From NCBI GenBank assembly GCA_003695505.1, contig RFIY01000039.1:1-8659 (forward strand): a stretch of DNA of 8,659 nt. The letters run 5' to 3'. Position numbers and translations under genes: made by a program. Source of the stretch: Candidatus Dadabacteria bacterium. Lineage in GTDB: Bacteria; J088. Below are positions 1 to 6,887 of the stretch, piece after piece. Within the stretch, counting starts at the first letter, position 1. The number at the start of each line of letters is the position of its first letter. Under the pieces are notes generated by a model that worked only from the letters and a program-made list of their open reading frames with translations, did not search any database and was not told the DNA's origin.

Positions 1-404
1 AGGCCGACCCTGCGCAACTGACGTGCGGCGCAGTGTTCGAGGGTTACATCGATCATATCGACGACGCGGCTCGTATCTGCCTGCTGGGCGACCTCAGGCA
101 GAAAGAGATGGGCCGTGTTGCAGGGAATCGCGATACAATCTGGGTCCACCTGCATCAGCCACGTGATCGATGCCGCCATACCAGAGACCAGTTCGTTGCG
201 ACGTTCGTCATAGAGCACCGCGCGGACACGACTTGGCAAGACACAATTGTTGTCGATGACAATGCGCGGGCGCTGCCACTCCTTTTCGGCCGGGAAGGCG
301 CGGAGCAATTCTTCAAAAAAATGCAGCGTGCTGTACGAACCCATCCCACCAAGTACGGCGATGACGGCATCCGAGGCGTCCGACATGTCGATTGGCGTCG
401 TCAC
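1..404 (-). CDS. Aspartate/glutamate racemase family protein, N-terminal part (runs off the window at base 1)
   Basis: Members of the Asp/Glu/hydantoin racemase superfamily are cytoplasmic cofactor-independent enzymes that invert an amino-acid alpha carbon using two cysteines. About 134 residues are visible. Near the N-terminus is the strand-turn motif VLGGMGSYST (GGMG at about residues 19-22), typical of the aspartate racemase branch. The sequence IAIPCNTAHLF carries the first catalytic cysteine (about C95) in the classic CNTAH context. The second cysteine, usually in a GCTE-like motif, would lie outside the window. I chose GTG at 402-404 because it makes a 4-nt GTGA overlap with the preceding phosphatidyltransferase gene, the same type of junction used twice elsewhere here. 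The ATG at 384-386, six codons later, is a fair alternative, and neither start has a strong ribosome-binding site. The substrate (aspartate, glutamate or another amino acid) cannot be told from this half. Confidence 0.85.
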   Translation of the reverse strand, partial: MTTPIDMSDASDAVIAVLGGMGSYSTLHFFEELLRAFPAEKEWQRPRIVIDNNCVLPSRVRAVLYDERRNELVSGMAASITWLMQVDPDCIAIPCNTAHLFLPEVAQQADTSRVVDMIDVTLEHCAARQLRRVG

Positions 405-1600
405 GGCGTCGTCTCATCCGTCGCGCGGCGTTGCTGCAGCATGCCGATCCAGAGATAGACGTTCGCCAGTGCAATGAACGTGACGATCACGGCAAAAATA
501 CCATGGTAGATGTTCGGGTTGTCCAGTGCCCAGGGCAGGGTGGCGATGATCGCAAAAATCAGCGAGAACTGGGCGCGTCGCCCCAGGACGCTCAGGGCGT
601 CGAGAATCCGGAACAGGACGCTTTTCTGCTCCTGCTGACGCAGGTCGCGCGATACGGCCGTCATGCTGCCGCCAAGGCCTTTGCGGCGGACATACAGGAA
701 CTGTGAGCCGATGAACAGGGCGGCAAGCCCGAGTACGCTCCAGGCCAGTGGCGCGGCGATCGGCGCCCAGACCACGGGATGGTCTGCGGCAAATTTCGGG
801 TAGCCGACGGCGATGCCAACGAGATAGGACAGGTAGATCGCATTGTCGCCAAAGGTGTCGATCCAGGCACCGAGCGGCGATGCCATGACTTTCGCGCGGG
901 CCAGTTCGCCATCACAGCAGTCGAGAATGGCGGTGACCTGTAACAAAATGCCGCCAATTGCCAGCGATGCAGCCGTGCCGAAAGAAATCGCGAACGCACC
1001 GGCCATCCCGACGAGCGTATTGATCAACGTCATCTGATTTGGCGTGATCGGCGTATCGGCGACAAGGCGGCTGATGTGGATCGAGATGCGTTCATTCAGA
1101 AGGCGGGCCACCGGACTCGAATTTGGCGATTTTGCGTATCGAAACACGAACGTCCGGGCGTGGCGCAGATCGTCTTGCGACCGAATCGTGACGGCAAATG
1201 TTCGCGCAGGCGGGGCCCCCTCGGGCCACAACGGCACCGGGTCCGCACCTTTCTGGATTCGGCGAACCTGCTCCGCCCCCGGGACGTAGACGTCACCCGA
1301 GCTGTCGAGCAGCAGTCGCCAGACGTTGGTCGATAGCACCACGTCGGCTGTAGCCTCGAGTCGTGGGCTGGGGGGGGCTTCCTCTGCAGCGGCAATCGCG
1401 ACATCGACCGAACGCAGGCGCCAGTCGCGTCGGCAGGCACGGACGAGCGCGCTGGCCACGGAGCGCTCGCCGCGAATGCGGATGGTCTCGACGCCCGCCT
1501 GGGCCGCTCCGGCGCAGAGTCGCAACGCAATGCTGTTGCCGGCGATGGTCCACTGCCAGACGTCCTGTTCCGGCAATGTGATGTAAAGCGGTAGGGTCAC
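401..1600 (-). CDS. CDP-alcohol phosphatidyltransferase family membrane protein with degenerate nucleotidyltransferase-like N-terminus
   Basis: CDP-alcohol phosphatidyltransferases move a phospho-alcohol group from a CDP-activated donor to an acceptor alcohol in the membrane, as in phosphatidylinositol, phosphatidylglycerol-phosphate or di-inositol-phosphate synthesis. The 399-residue product contains the full family signature D-x2-DG-x2-AR-x8-G-x3-D-x3-D: D227, D230-G231, A234-R235, G244, D248 and D252. Before it is ITPNQMTLINTLVG (about 185-198), usual at the entry to the first helix. About six membrane segments are visible, near 189-207, 209-226, 254-270, 280-302, 343-358 and 363-386. Residues 1-170 are soluble. 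Segments such as SIALRLCAGAAQAGVETIRI recall a sugar-nucleotide transferase fold, but the glycine-rich nucleotide loop is absent, so this domain may be inactive. This layout resembles fused inositol-phosphate cytidylyltransferase/DIPP-synthase proteins; the substrate is unknown. The GTG start is preferred because CAGGAG lies 8 nt upstream. Confidence 0.85.
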   Translation of the reverse strand: MTLPLYITLPEQDVWQWTIAGNSIALRLCAGAAQAGVETIRIRGERSVASALVRACRRDWRLRSVDVAIAAAEEAPPSPRLEATADVVLSTNVWRLLLDSSGDVYVPGAEQVRRIQKGADPVPLWPEGAPPARTFAVTIRSQDDLRHARTFVFRYAKSPNSSPVARLLNERISIHISRLVADTPITPNQMTLINTLVGMAGAFAISFGTAASLAIGGILLQVTAILDCCDGELARAKVMASPLGAWIDTFGDNAIYLSYLVGIAVGYPKFAADHPVVWAPIAAPLAWSVLGLAALFIGSQFLYVRRKGLGGSMTAVSRDLRQQEQKSVLFRILDALSVLGRRAQFSLIFAIIATLPWALDNPNIYHGIFAVIVTFIALANVYLWIGMLQQRRATDETTP

Positions 1601-1608
1601 CGAAGCGG

Positions 1609-1614
1609 CTCCTG
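1609..1614 (-). promoter_or_regulatory. Ribosome-binding site that fixes the GTG start of the phosphatidyltransferase
   Basis: On the minus strand CAGGAG is followed by 8 nt and then the GTG at 1598-1600. An ATG at 1618-1620 lies upstream but is out of frame with the coding region, so GTG is the supported start. Confidence 0.6.
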
Positions 1615-1639
1615 TGGCATCCGCGGGCGTGATGTCTGA

Positions 1640-2008
1640 TCAGTCCAGCAGTTCGCGGATCTTGCGTGTGACCTGCGCTGCGCGCACGGGCTTGGTAATG
1701 TAGGCGTTTGCACCGAGACGAAAAGCCCGATTGCGGTCTTCCTCGCCGCTTTCGGTCGTGATCACAACGACGGGCGTGTCTCGATGTCGTTCATCCTGGC
1801 GGATCAGGCTGACCAGCTTCAGGCCATCCATCATCGGCATGTTGATGTCTGTGATCACGAGATCATAGACCTTTTCGCGGATCTTCTGCAGCCCCGCGAT
1901 CCCGTCTCCGGCTTCGTCGATGGTCAGGTCGCCGATTTTGCGAAGCGCCATGATCAATAACTGGCGCATGGTTGGGGAATCTTCCACGATCAGCACGTTG
2001 CGCGACAT
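1640..2008 (-). CDS. cheY: Single-domain response regulator, CheY-like
   Basis: A stand-alone receiver domain of 122 residues, the usual length of CheY. All phosphorylation residues are present: acidic pair E9-D10 in VLIVEDSPTMRQ, phospho-acceptor D54 in DLVITDINMP, the switch threonine T84 in VVVITTESG, aromatic switch residue Y103, and K106 in AYITKPV. It should take a phosphoryl group from a CheA histidine kinase, not present in this window, and pass the signal by binding a partner. It has no DNA-binding or enzymatic output domain. It starts 24 nt after the coiled-coil/GAF gene and ends 39 nt before the phosphatidyltransferase gene, which fits co-transcription. The ATG at 2006-2008 gives the normal N-terminus MSRNVLIVED, although no convincing Shine-Dalgarno sequence precedes it. 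The receiver identity is certain. Whether the target is a flagellar motor, a type IV pilus or something else is not visible. Confidence 0.93.
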   Translation of the reverse strand: MSRNVLIVEDSPTMRQLLIMALRKIGDLTIDEAGDGIAGLQKIREKVYDLVITDINMPMMDGLKLVSLIRQDERHRDTPVVVITTESGEEDRNRAFRLGANAYITKPVRAAQVTRKIRELLD

Positions 2009-2032
2009 CAGGAGCAGGCTTTCGGAAGAATG

Positions 2033-2896
2033 TCAGGATTTGGTCAGCAGGTCGATGAATCCCTGCATCGTCGACAGCTTTCGTTCGCTTTCGGTATAGA
2101 GGCGCGAAGCGAACACGGCAGTGGCGGCATGGCCCGCAAGGAGATGGAACAACTCGCGGTCGACATCGAGGAATCGCGGTTTTTGTTGCAGCAGTCGGAA
2201 AATGACGATGGCGCCGATCGTGTCATCCTTGATCTGCAACGGAATGACCGCGAGCGGTTGCTCCAGATCTGCTTCGGGCAACGCCAGACGGTCTTCGAAC
2301 AGTGCCATTTCGGCGCCTGCAACGGCCTGGCCTATGTCTCCTTCACCGAGCTTGACCTTGGGGAACTTGTCCGTGTCCAGCCCTTCTGATGCCACCGCCT
2401 GGAGGGAATCGCTTTTGGATTCGTACAGGTACACCGCAAATAACTCGGCACCGATCAGATTGATGACGATTTCGAGGATGATCTGGAGGACCTCATCGAA
2501 ATTGAGTGTGCTGTGCAACTGATAGCTGGCGATGTACAGATTGGCGAGGTTATTGTTTTCTTCCTCGACTTCCATGTACCGCTGGAGAAAGTCGCGGTTT
2601 TCTTCTTCGACTTCCTCGATGCGTGACAACAGACTGTTGTATTTTTCTTTCCAGGAGGACAGTTCTTTTTCAAGAAATGCGACACGGTCGTCCGCTGGCG
2701 CGCCAGCTCCGCTTTCGAGCTGGGATTCAACCGAGGCCAGACGATAGCGGAGGCGCTGGTTTTCCTGGATGACTTCCCGGAGGAAATCCGCGCCCCGATT
2801 GAACATGCGCAGAAAGTCTTCTGCCGCCCCTTCGTCCAGGGGCTGCGGGTCTGCGTCGCTCGTTCCGGGCGCTCTGGTTTGTTCTTCGCTGTTCAT
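2033..2896 (-). CDS. Coiled-coil plus GAF domain protein of a chemosensory cluster
   Basis: This 287-residue soluble protein has a disordered acidic N-terminus (1-30), a long charged coiled coil (about 36-120) and one GAF domain (about 125-270). In the coil, EVEEEN occurs at 95-100 and again at 109-114, exactly two heptads apart. The GAF domain begins at LYIASYQLHSTLNFDEVLQI, with strands such as AELFAVYLYES and GAIVIFRLLQ and a closing helix HLLAGHAATAVFASRLY. GAF domains bind small ligands or mediate dimer signalling; no haem-, bilin- or metal-binding residue stands out, so the ligand is unknown. No signal peptide, membrane segment, kinase or output domain is present. The ATG at 2894-2896 has GAGG 6 nt upstream. 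Its place between cheB and cheY suggests an accessory input or scaffold for this pathway, but that is inference. Confidence 0.85.
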   Translation of the reverse strand: MNSEEQTRAPGTSDADPQPLDEGAAEDFLRMFNRGADFLREVIQENQRLRYRLASVESQLESGAGAPADDRVAFLEKELSSWKEKYNSLLSRIEEVEEENRDFLQRYMEVEEENNNLANLYIASYQLHSTLNFDEVLQIILEIVINLIGAELFAVYLYESKSDSLQAVASEGLDTDKFPKVKLGEGDIGQAVAGAEMALFEDRLALPEADLEQPLAVIPLQIKDDTIGAIVIFRLLQQKPRFLDVDRELFHLLAGHAATAVFASRLYTESERKLSTMQGFIDLLTKS

Positions 2897-3015
2897 GCAC
2901 CGCCTCGATGCCGCAAAGGCCTTGCAGAGCCTCGCGAACCGAACATGAGGGTTATTTCTGCGAGAAAATTCAGCAAGATCACACCTGCCAGCCTAACATG
3001 GGCGTCCCGTTTCGA
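2897..3015 (-). promoter_or_regulatory. 119-nt gap between cheB and the coiled-coil/GAF gene; possible internal promoter
   Basis: This is the only sizeable non-coding stretch in the window. Its middle (about 2945-2975) is clearly richer in A and T than the surrounding genes. On the minus strand TTGCTG (2971-2976) is followed 16 nt later by TAACCC, a poor sigma-70-like pair. There is no convincing terminator: no strong GC stem with a T run. The GAGG ribosome-binding site of the next gene is at 2903-2906. An internal promoter or a processing site is possible, but only the length and composition support it. Confidence 0.2.
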
Positions 3016-4110
3016 TCAACTGGATGGGGGCTTGCGCGGGCCGGCAAGACCGCGCATCCATTGCTCGAGAAAACCGCCCATCGTTGCCGCTGTGTAGACG
3101 TGGTCGGCAAGATCCGCCTCGACGATCGACTGCGGCATCCCAAATACGATCGCACTGGCGGGGTCTTCCGCGGCGACGGTTCCGCCGGCTTCGCGAACGA
3201 CCCGCGCCCCGGCCGTTCCGTCGTTGCCCATGCCGGTAATGACGACAGCAAGCGTCTGCGGGCCAAATTCCTGGGCAGCGCTTTCGAACAGACGGTCGAT
3301 TGCAGGAACATAGCGATCGTCGGGCGAGGCCGGGCGGACCTGCCAGCGTAGTTCCCGGCCCCGGCTCAGGGTCGTGTTTGCCCCACCGGGGCAGACGAAT
3401 GCTGTGCCGGCGCTGACCCGGTCGAGATCCTGAATTTCACGGACCGGAAATGGAAGGGTGCGGTCGAGGCGTTCGGCAAATGCGCGGGTGAAGCCGGGGG
3501 GCATGTGCTGGCAGATGACAATCGAGGCCCAGGGCTCGAGCGTGACGTTTTCGAGGATCTCCGACACCGTTCCGGGTCCGCCGGTGCTGGAGCCGATGCA
3601 AATCAGTTGCCGCGGCGCTTCGTAAACCTCCGGCAGTGCCTTGTGGATTTCGCGAGGGGCCTGGAATGCTGGCGGCGCGGGTGCTGTCTTGCGCAGATGC
3701 AGGCGCGGAAGATCCAGCAACTGAATCTTGTTGCGGAGCTGATCTTCGATCTCCCAGATGCGGGTACTTGCCGTCCGTGTCGGTTTCGATACGAAATCAA
3801 GAGCGCCGAGATCGAGTGCTTTCAGGACGTTGGCTTCGTCGTTCTGTCCGCTGACCACGAGGACCGGCGTGGGCTGGCGCGCCATCAGGAGCCGTAAGAA
3901 CGTAAAACCGTCCATGCGCGGCATTTCCAGATCGAGAAAGATCAGATCCGGTTGCTCGCGGAAGGCCATCTGCAGCCCCTCATCGCCAGCCGAAGCGGTC
4001 AGAAAAGTAGCGCCGGGCAGGAGGTCGGCCAGCATCTGGCGCAATGCGCGACGCGAATACGCCGAGTCGTCGACGATCAGGATACGCAGTTTGCGGTCTG
4101 CCCCGGTCAT
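3016..4110 (-). CDS. cheB: CheB: chemoreceptor glutamate methylesterase/deamidase with receiver domain
   Basis: CheB removes methyl groups from receptor glutamates, and often deamidates glutamines, to provide adaptation; phosphorylation of its receiver activates the esterase. The product is 364 residues, a normal full length. The receiver domain (about 8-125) has D14-D15 in ILIVDDSAYSRR, phospho-acceptor D60 in LIFLDLEMP, S87 in VLVVSGQ and K109 in FVSKPT. After a linker (about 126-165) comes the esterase domain (about 167-350). Its catalytic serine is S175 in CIGSSTGGPG, the histidine is H202 in ICQHMPPGFT and the aspartate is D297 in ITGMGNDGTAG. The ATG at 4108-4110 overlaps the stop of the HEAT-CheR gene as ATGA, with AGGA 7 nt upstream (4118-4121). 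Translation is therefore probably coupled to that of its opposing methyltransferase. Nothing essential is missing. Confidence 0.96.
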   Translation of the reverse strand: MTGADRKLRILIVDDSAYSRRALRQMLADLLPGATFLTASAGDEGLQMAFREQPDLIFLDLEMPRMDGFTFLRLLMARQPTPVLVVSGQNDEANVLKALDLGALDFVSKPTRTASTRIWEIEDQLRNKIQLLDLPRLHLRKTAPAPPAFQAPREIHKALPEVYEAPRQLICIGSSTGGPGTVSEILENVTLEPWASIVICQHMPPGFTRAFAERLDRTLPFPVREIQDLDRVSAGTAFVCPGGANTTLSRGRELRWQVRPASPDDRYVPAIDRLFESAAQEFGPQTLAVVITGMGNDGTAGARVVREAGGTVAAEDPASAIVFGMPQSIVEADLADHVYTAATMGGFLEQWMRGLAGPRKPPSS

Positions 4111-6845
4111 CGCGGCTTCCTGTAGCAGACATGTCCACCTCGCTGCTCTGCCTGGAAGGGGTGCTCAAGGTTGAGCAGACTTTCCGCATGGCCCAGTAAC
4201 AGAACACCACCCGGCTTGAGCGCGTGCCACATGTTGCGAACAGCGCGCTCCTTGGCTGCGCGATCGAAATAGATGAGGACATTCCGACAGAAAATGGCGT
4301 CCGCGGGTGGCAACAGCGCGAGGCTGTCACTGTTGACGAGATTCAGCGTCACGAACTCGACTCGATCCATCTGTTCCTGATGGATCTGCCAGCGGCCGGG
4401 AGCGATCTGGTCGAAATATTGCGCGCGAATGTCCGGGGACAGGGTGCGGAACGCATTTTCGCGGTAGATTCCTGTACGGGCCTGCTCCAGGGACGGCGCG
4501 CTGATGTCCCCGGCGATGATCGTGGCGCGGTTGCGGCCGATCCCCGCGCGATCAAGGAGGATCGACAGGGTGTATGCTTCTTCTCCGGTCGAACAACCGG
4601 CGCTCCAGATCGTCGCCTGGCCCCCGGATGCATAGTCCGGCAGTCCCGGCAACAGATCGTCCAGAAAATATTCGAGCTGGCTCAGTTCCCGGAAAAAGTA
4701 GGTCTCTCCGGTCGTGATCGATTCGATAAGGTGCTGTGTGATGGCCTCGGCATCGAGATGATAACGGAGTCGTTGATAGTAGTCTCCCAGGTGCGGGCAG
4801 CCCGCCGCTTGCGCAAGTTGCTGGACTTTGCGTTCGTAGATCGCCCGGTTTTCGAGATGTAGTTGAATGCCGCTTGCGGCATAGACGTGTTCAGAAATCG
4901 CACGGAACCACATCCGGTTCTCGCTGTGACTGCGCAGGGTCCCGGAACTCCCAAGCAGGACGCGCAGATCGGTGTCGGACTCAACCTGCAGTACGGCCGC
5001 CAACTGCTCGCGAAACCGCTCGTATCCGGAAAACCAGCGACACGCTTCGTATCGGGCACGCCAGAACTGATCGCGTAGCAGATCGACATCCTCATCCCGT
5101 GGCTCGACCGCATTGACCTGTAGGTAGCGGATCAGCTCCGCGCGGATGTCCCCGGACGTTTCCCGCGGCAGCATGGCACGCACGCGGCCGGTATATTCGC
5201 GAGCCCGCATCGTACGCAAGAGACGAACGGCTTCGAGCCGCACGGCATCTCCCGAATCTGAAAGGAATTCTGCAGCGGTCTGGATGACGTCAGGGCCAAG
5301 TATTCTGGCCAGCGTGGACAGGCCGACGGCGCGGAGCCAGGGTTCCCGATCCAGCAGCAGGGTGCGGGCCTCTCGTTCCAGTTTCTCGTCGGCGATTTCG
5401 TGCAGGATCTCGGCGGCCGCAAGCCGAACCTCCGGGTTGCGGTCTGCAAGACCCAGCGCGAGGTACTGGCGCGCGAAATCGAGCCTGTATCTGGCCAGGA
5501 TGGAGAGTGCGCGGGCGCGCAAATGGGGTTCGGCCCGTTTCCATACACGCTCGACGTGCAGACCCAGTCCGGCGAGGTTCAGGCGCTCGACCAGGGTCAG
5601 AAGCGCCTCCCAGTTGCCATTGCCCACGGCCTCGGTTGCCCATGGCAGCAGCGCCTGCATGACGATTTCGCGTTGTTCCGGAAGGATTGCCTGCAATGCC
5701 TCGATCAGTTGTTCATCGGCGCCATACCGATCGAGCAGGGAGGGCAGGCGGGCCACCTGCTCCTGAGCACCAACGAGACAACCAGCACGAAACAGGCGCA
5801 GATCGTCGCCCTGCTCCTCGGCCGGGATTTGTGAGATGACTTGCCAGTATGCCGGATCTCGGCGACTGGCAATGATGTCGAGGAGCAGTCGTCGCTGCTC
5901 CGGCAGGGGCACGAGCTGGTTGACGACATTTGCGAAGTCGGCGTCCGGCAGGCTCGCCAATGCCGCGATGATGTGTGGCTGTGTCGCCAGAAATGGTTCA
6001 CGGCAGGCGAGCGCAGTGACCTCGGCCGTGTGTCCGGCAAACAGTGCGATCCATACCGCACCCGTGCGGATATGATCCTGCTGCCCGCGAAGCAGGGACA
6101 GTGCGTCGTCTCGTGTGATCTGAAGTTCAGGAAAGCCGGCCAGTTGGCAATAATGGCGGATTTCGTCCGGCGGCAAGGCTGACAAGTAGGCGGCTGCATC
6201 CTGAAGGCGAAGCACATCCAGTTCGGGAAGCCAGGCAAACACGAAAGGCAGCGCCTCGCGCGCGGGCAGTTCACCGAGCAGATCGAAGAGCGCACGCGTC
6301 AGGAGCGTCTGGTCTCTGAGGGGGGTCAGCGTCGAAAGATCGATTGAAATCGGCACGCCGCGCCGGAGCAATTCCGTCAATGCCTGCAAGGTCACGAACT
6401 GCTCCGATGGATCTCCCGTGCGTTGCACATGCTGCAGGAGCGCTTCACCCGCCATCGGCACCGCAATCTGCCCGAGCGCTTCGATTGCTGCATGTCGCAC
6501 GTTGACATCGGGTTCGTCGAGAAGTCGAATCAGGCGCGGGGCGGCAAGAGGCGAGCCAATCGCCGCGAGTACATCGATCAGAAATTTCCGCGGGCCATTG
6601 ACGGCGTGATCGAGCGCATCAACAACGGCTGGGACGACAGTGACCCCGACCGTTGTCAGAACTTCGATCAGCGCATTGCGCAGAACCGGGTCCTCGGTCT
6701 GTAACAATCGATCCAGAACGGCGTCCTGGATCGTTTCGAATGGTGCCCAGGAGCTGAGTTCCTGAATTGCCTGCTTCCGGACCTGCCAGTCCGGTGCAGC
6801 AAGGTTGCGCCAGACGCTTGCGGGTATTTCCGAGGTGGCGGGCAC
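4107..6845 (-). CDS. cheR: Large HEAT-repeat protein fused to a CheR chemoreceptor methyltransferase
   Basis: This 912-residue product is over three times the length of a usual CheR (about 280). Residues about 10-630 are an alpha-helical repeat array. Clear HEAT-type units include DEPDVNVRHAAIEALGQIA (110-128), ADRNPEVRLAAAEILHEIAD (467-486) and SDSGDAVRLEAVRLLRTM (529-546); the middle (about 150-430) is more divergent. Residues about 643-912 are CheR: an N-terminal helical subdomain (643-705), then TTGETYFFRE (711-720, R719 matching the substrate-site arginine), the SAM-binding motif IWSAGCSTGEEAYTLSI (746-762), acidic D780 in IIAGDIS, FCRNVLIYFD (852-861) and KPGGVLLLGHAESL (877-890). It should methylate receptor glutamates with S-adenosylmethionine, while the HEAT array is a likely protein-docking scaffold. 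The start is GTG (6843-6845), with no Shine-Dalgarno sequence and a strong hairpin just upstream; no better in-frame start is visible. Confidence 0.93.
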   Translation of the reverse strand: MPATSEIPASVWRNLAAPDWQVRKQAIQELSSWAPFETIQDAVLDRLLQTEDPVLRNALIEVLTTVGVTVVPAVVDALDHAVNGPRKFLIDVLAAIGSPLAAPRLIRLLDEPDVNVRHAAIEALGQIAVPMAGEALLQHVQRTGDPSEQFVTLQALTELLRRGVPISIDLSTLTPLRDQTLLTRALFDLLGELPAREALPFVFAWLPELDVLRLQDAAAYLSALPPDEIRHYCQLAGFPELQITRDDALSLLRGQQDHIRTGAVWIALFAGHTAEVTALACREPFLATQPHIIAALASLPDADFANVVNQLVPLPEQRRLLLDIIASRRDPAYWQVISQIPAEEQGDDLRLFRAGCLVGAQEQVARLPSLLDRYGADEQLIEALQAILPEQREIVMQALLPWATEAVGNGNWEALLTLVERLNLAGLGLHVERVWKRAEPHLRARALSILARYRLDFARQYLALGLADRNPEVRLAAAEILHEIADEKLEREARTLLLDREPWLRAVGLSTLARILGPDVIQTAAEFLSDSGDAVRLEAVRLLRTMRAREYTGRVRAMLPRETSGDIRAELIRYLQVNAVEPRDEDVDLLRDQFWRARYEACRWFSGYERFREQLAAVLQVESDTDLRVLLGSSGTLRSHSENRMWFRAISEHVYAASGIQLHLENRAIYERKVQQLAQAAGCPHLGDYYQRLRYHLDAEAITQHLIESITTGETYFFRELSQLEYFLDDLLPGLPDYASGGQATIWSAGCSTGEEAYTLSILLDRAGIGRNRATIIAGDISAPSLEQARTGIYRENAFRTLSPDIRAQYFDQIAPGRWQIHQEQMDRVEFVTLNLVNSDSLALLPPADAIFCRNVLIYFDRAAKERAVRNMWHALKPGGVLLLGHAESLLNLEHPFQAEQRGGHVCYRKPR

Positions 6846-6856
6846 GGCCAGAGGCT

Positions 6857-6887
6857 GCGGAAGCCGGGTTACTGCCCGGCTTCCCGC
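6857..6887 (-). promoter_or_regulatory. Strong RNA hairpin with the upstream gene's stop codon in its loop
   Basis: Bases 6859-6868 and 6875-6884 form a perfect 10-bp inverted repeat around a 6-nt loop (6869-6874). Two further pairs form beyond a single bulged C at 6885. On the minus-strand transcript the loop reads CAGTAA: the last codon and the TAA stop of the zinc-ribbon/pseudo-receiver gene. The hairpin's far end lies 11-13 nt before the GTG start of the HEAT-CheR gene. No T run follows, so it does not look like a rho-independent terminator. It is more likely a translational-coupling or mRNA-processing/stability element. The structure is seen directly; the role is inferred. Confidence 0.5.

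Noticed and set aside
33-458. Plus-strand open frame of 141 codons
   Set aside because: It covers the racemase coding region in antisense and shows no recognisable protein features; the minus-strand frame has the GGMG and CNTAH motifs.
1618-1620. ATG upstream of the phosphatidyltransferase as an alternative start
   Set aside because: It is 20 nt from the GTG start and so out of frame; the CAGGAG site is placed for the GTG.
2931-2964. CTCGC/GCGAG inverted repeat in the 119-nt gap
   Set aside because: Only 5 bp of stem with a loop of more than 20 nt; expected by chance.
2973-2993. Possible sigma-54 promoter (TGGCAG followed by TTGC on the minus strand)
   Set aside because: The GG and GC elements are 13 nt apart instead of the required 10, and the alternative GG nearer the GC is 9 nt away.
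5146-5766. Plus-strand open frame of 206 codons
   Set aside because: Ser/Arg-rich shadow of the HEAT repeats on the other strand; no domain and no sensible start context.
6857-6887. Reading the strong hairpin as a rho-independent terminator
   Set aside because: No T run follows the stem on the minus strand, and the next gene of the same pathway begins about 13 nt later.
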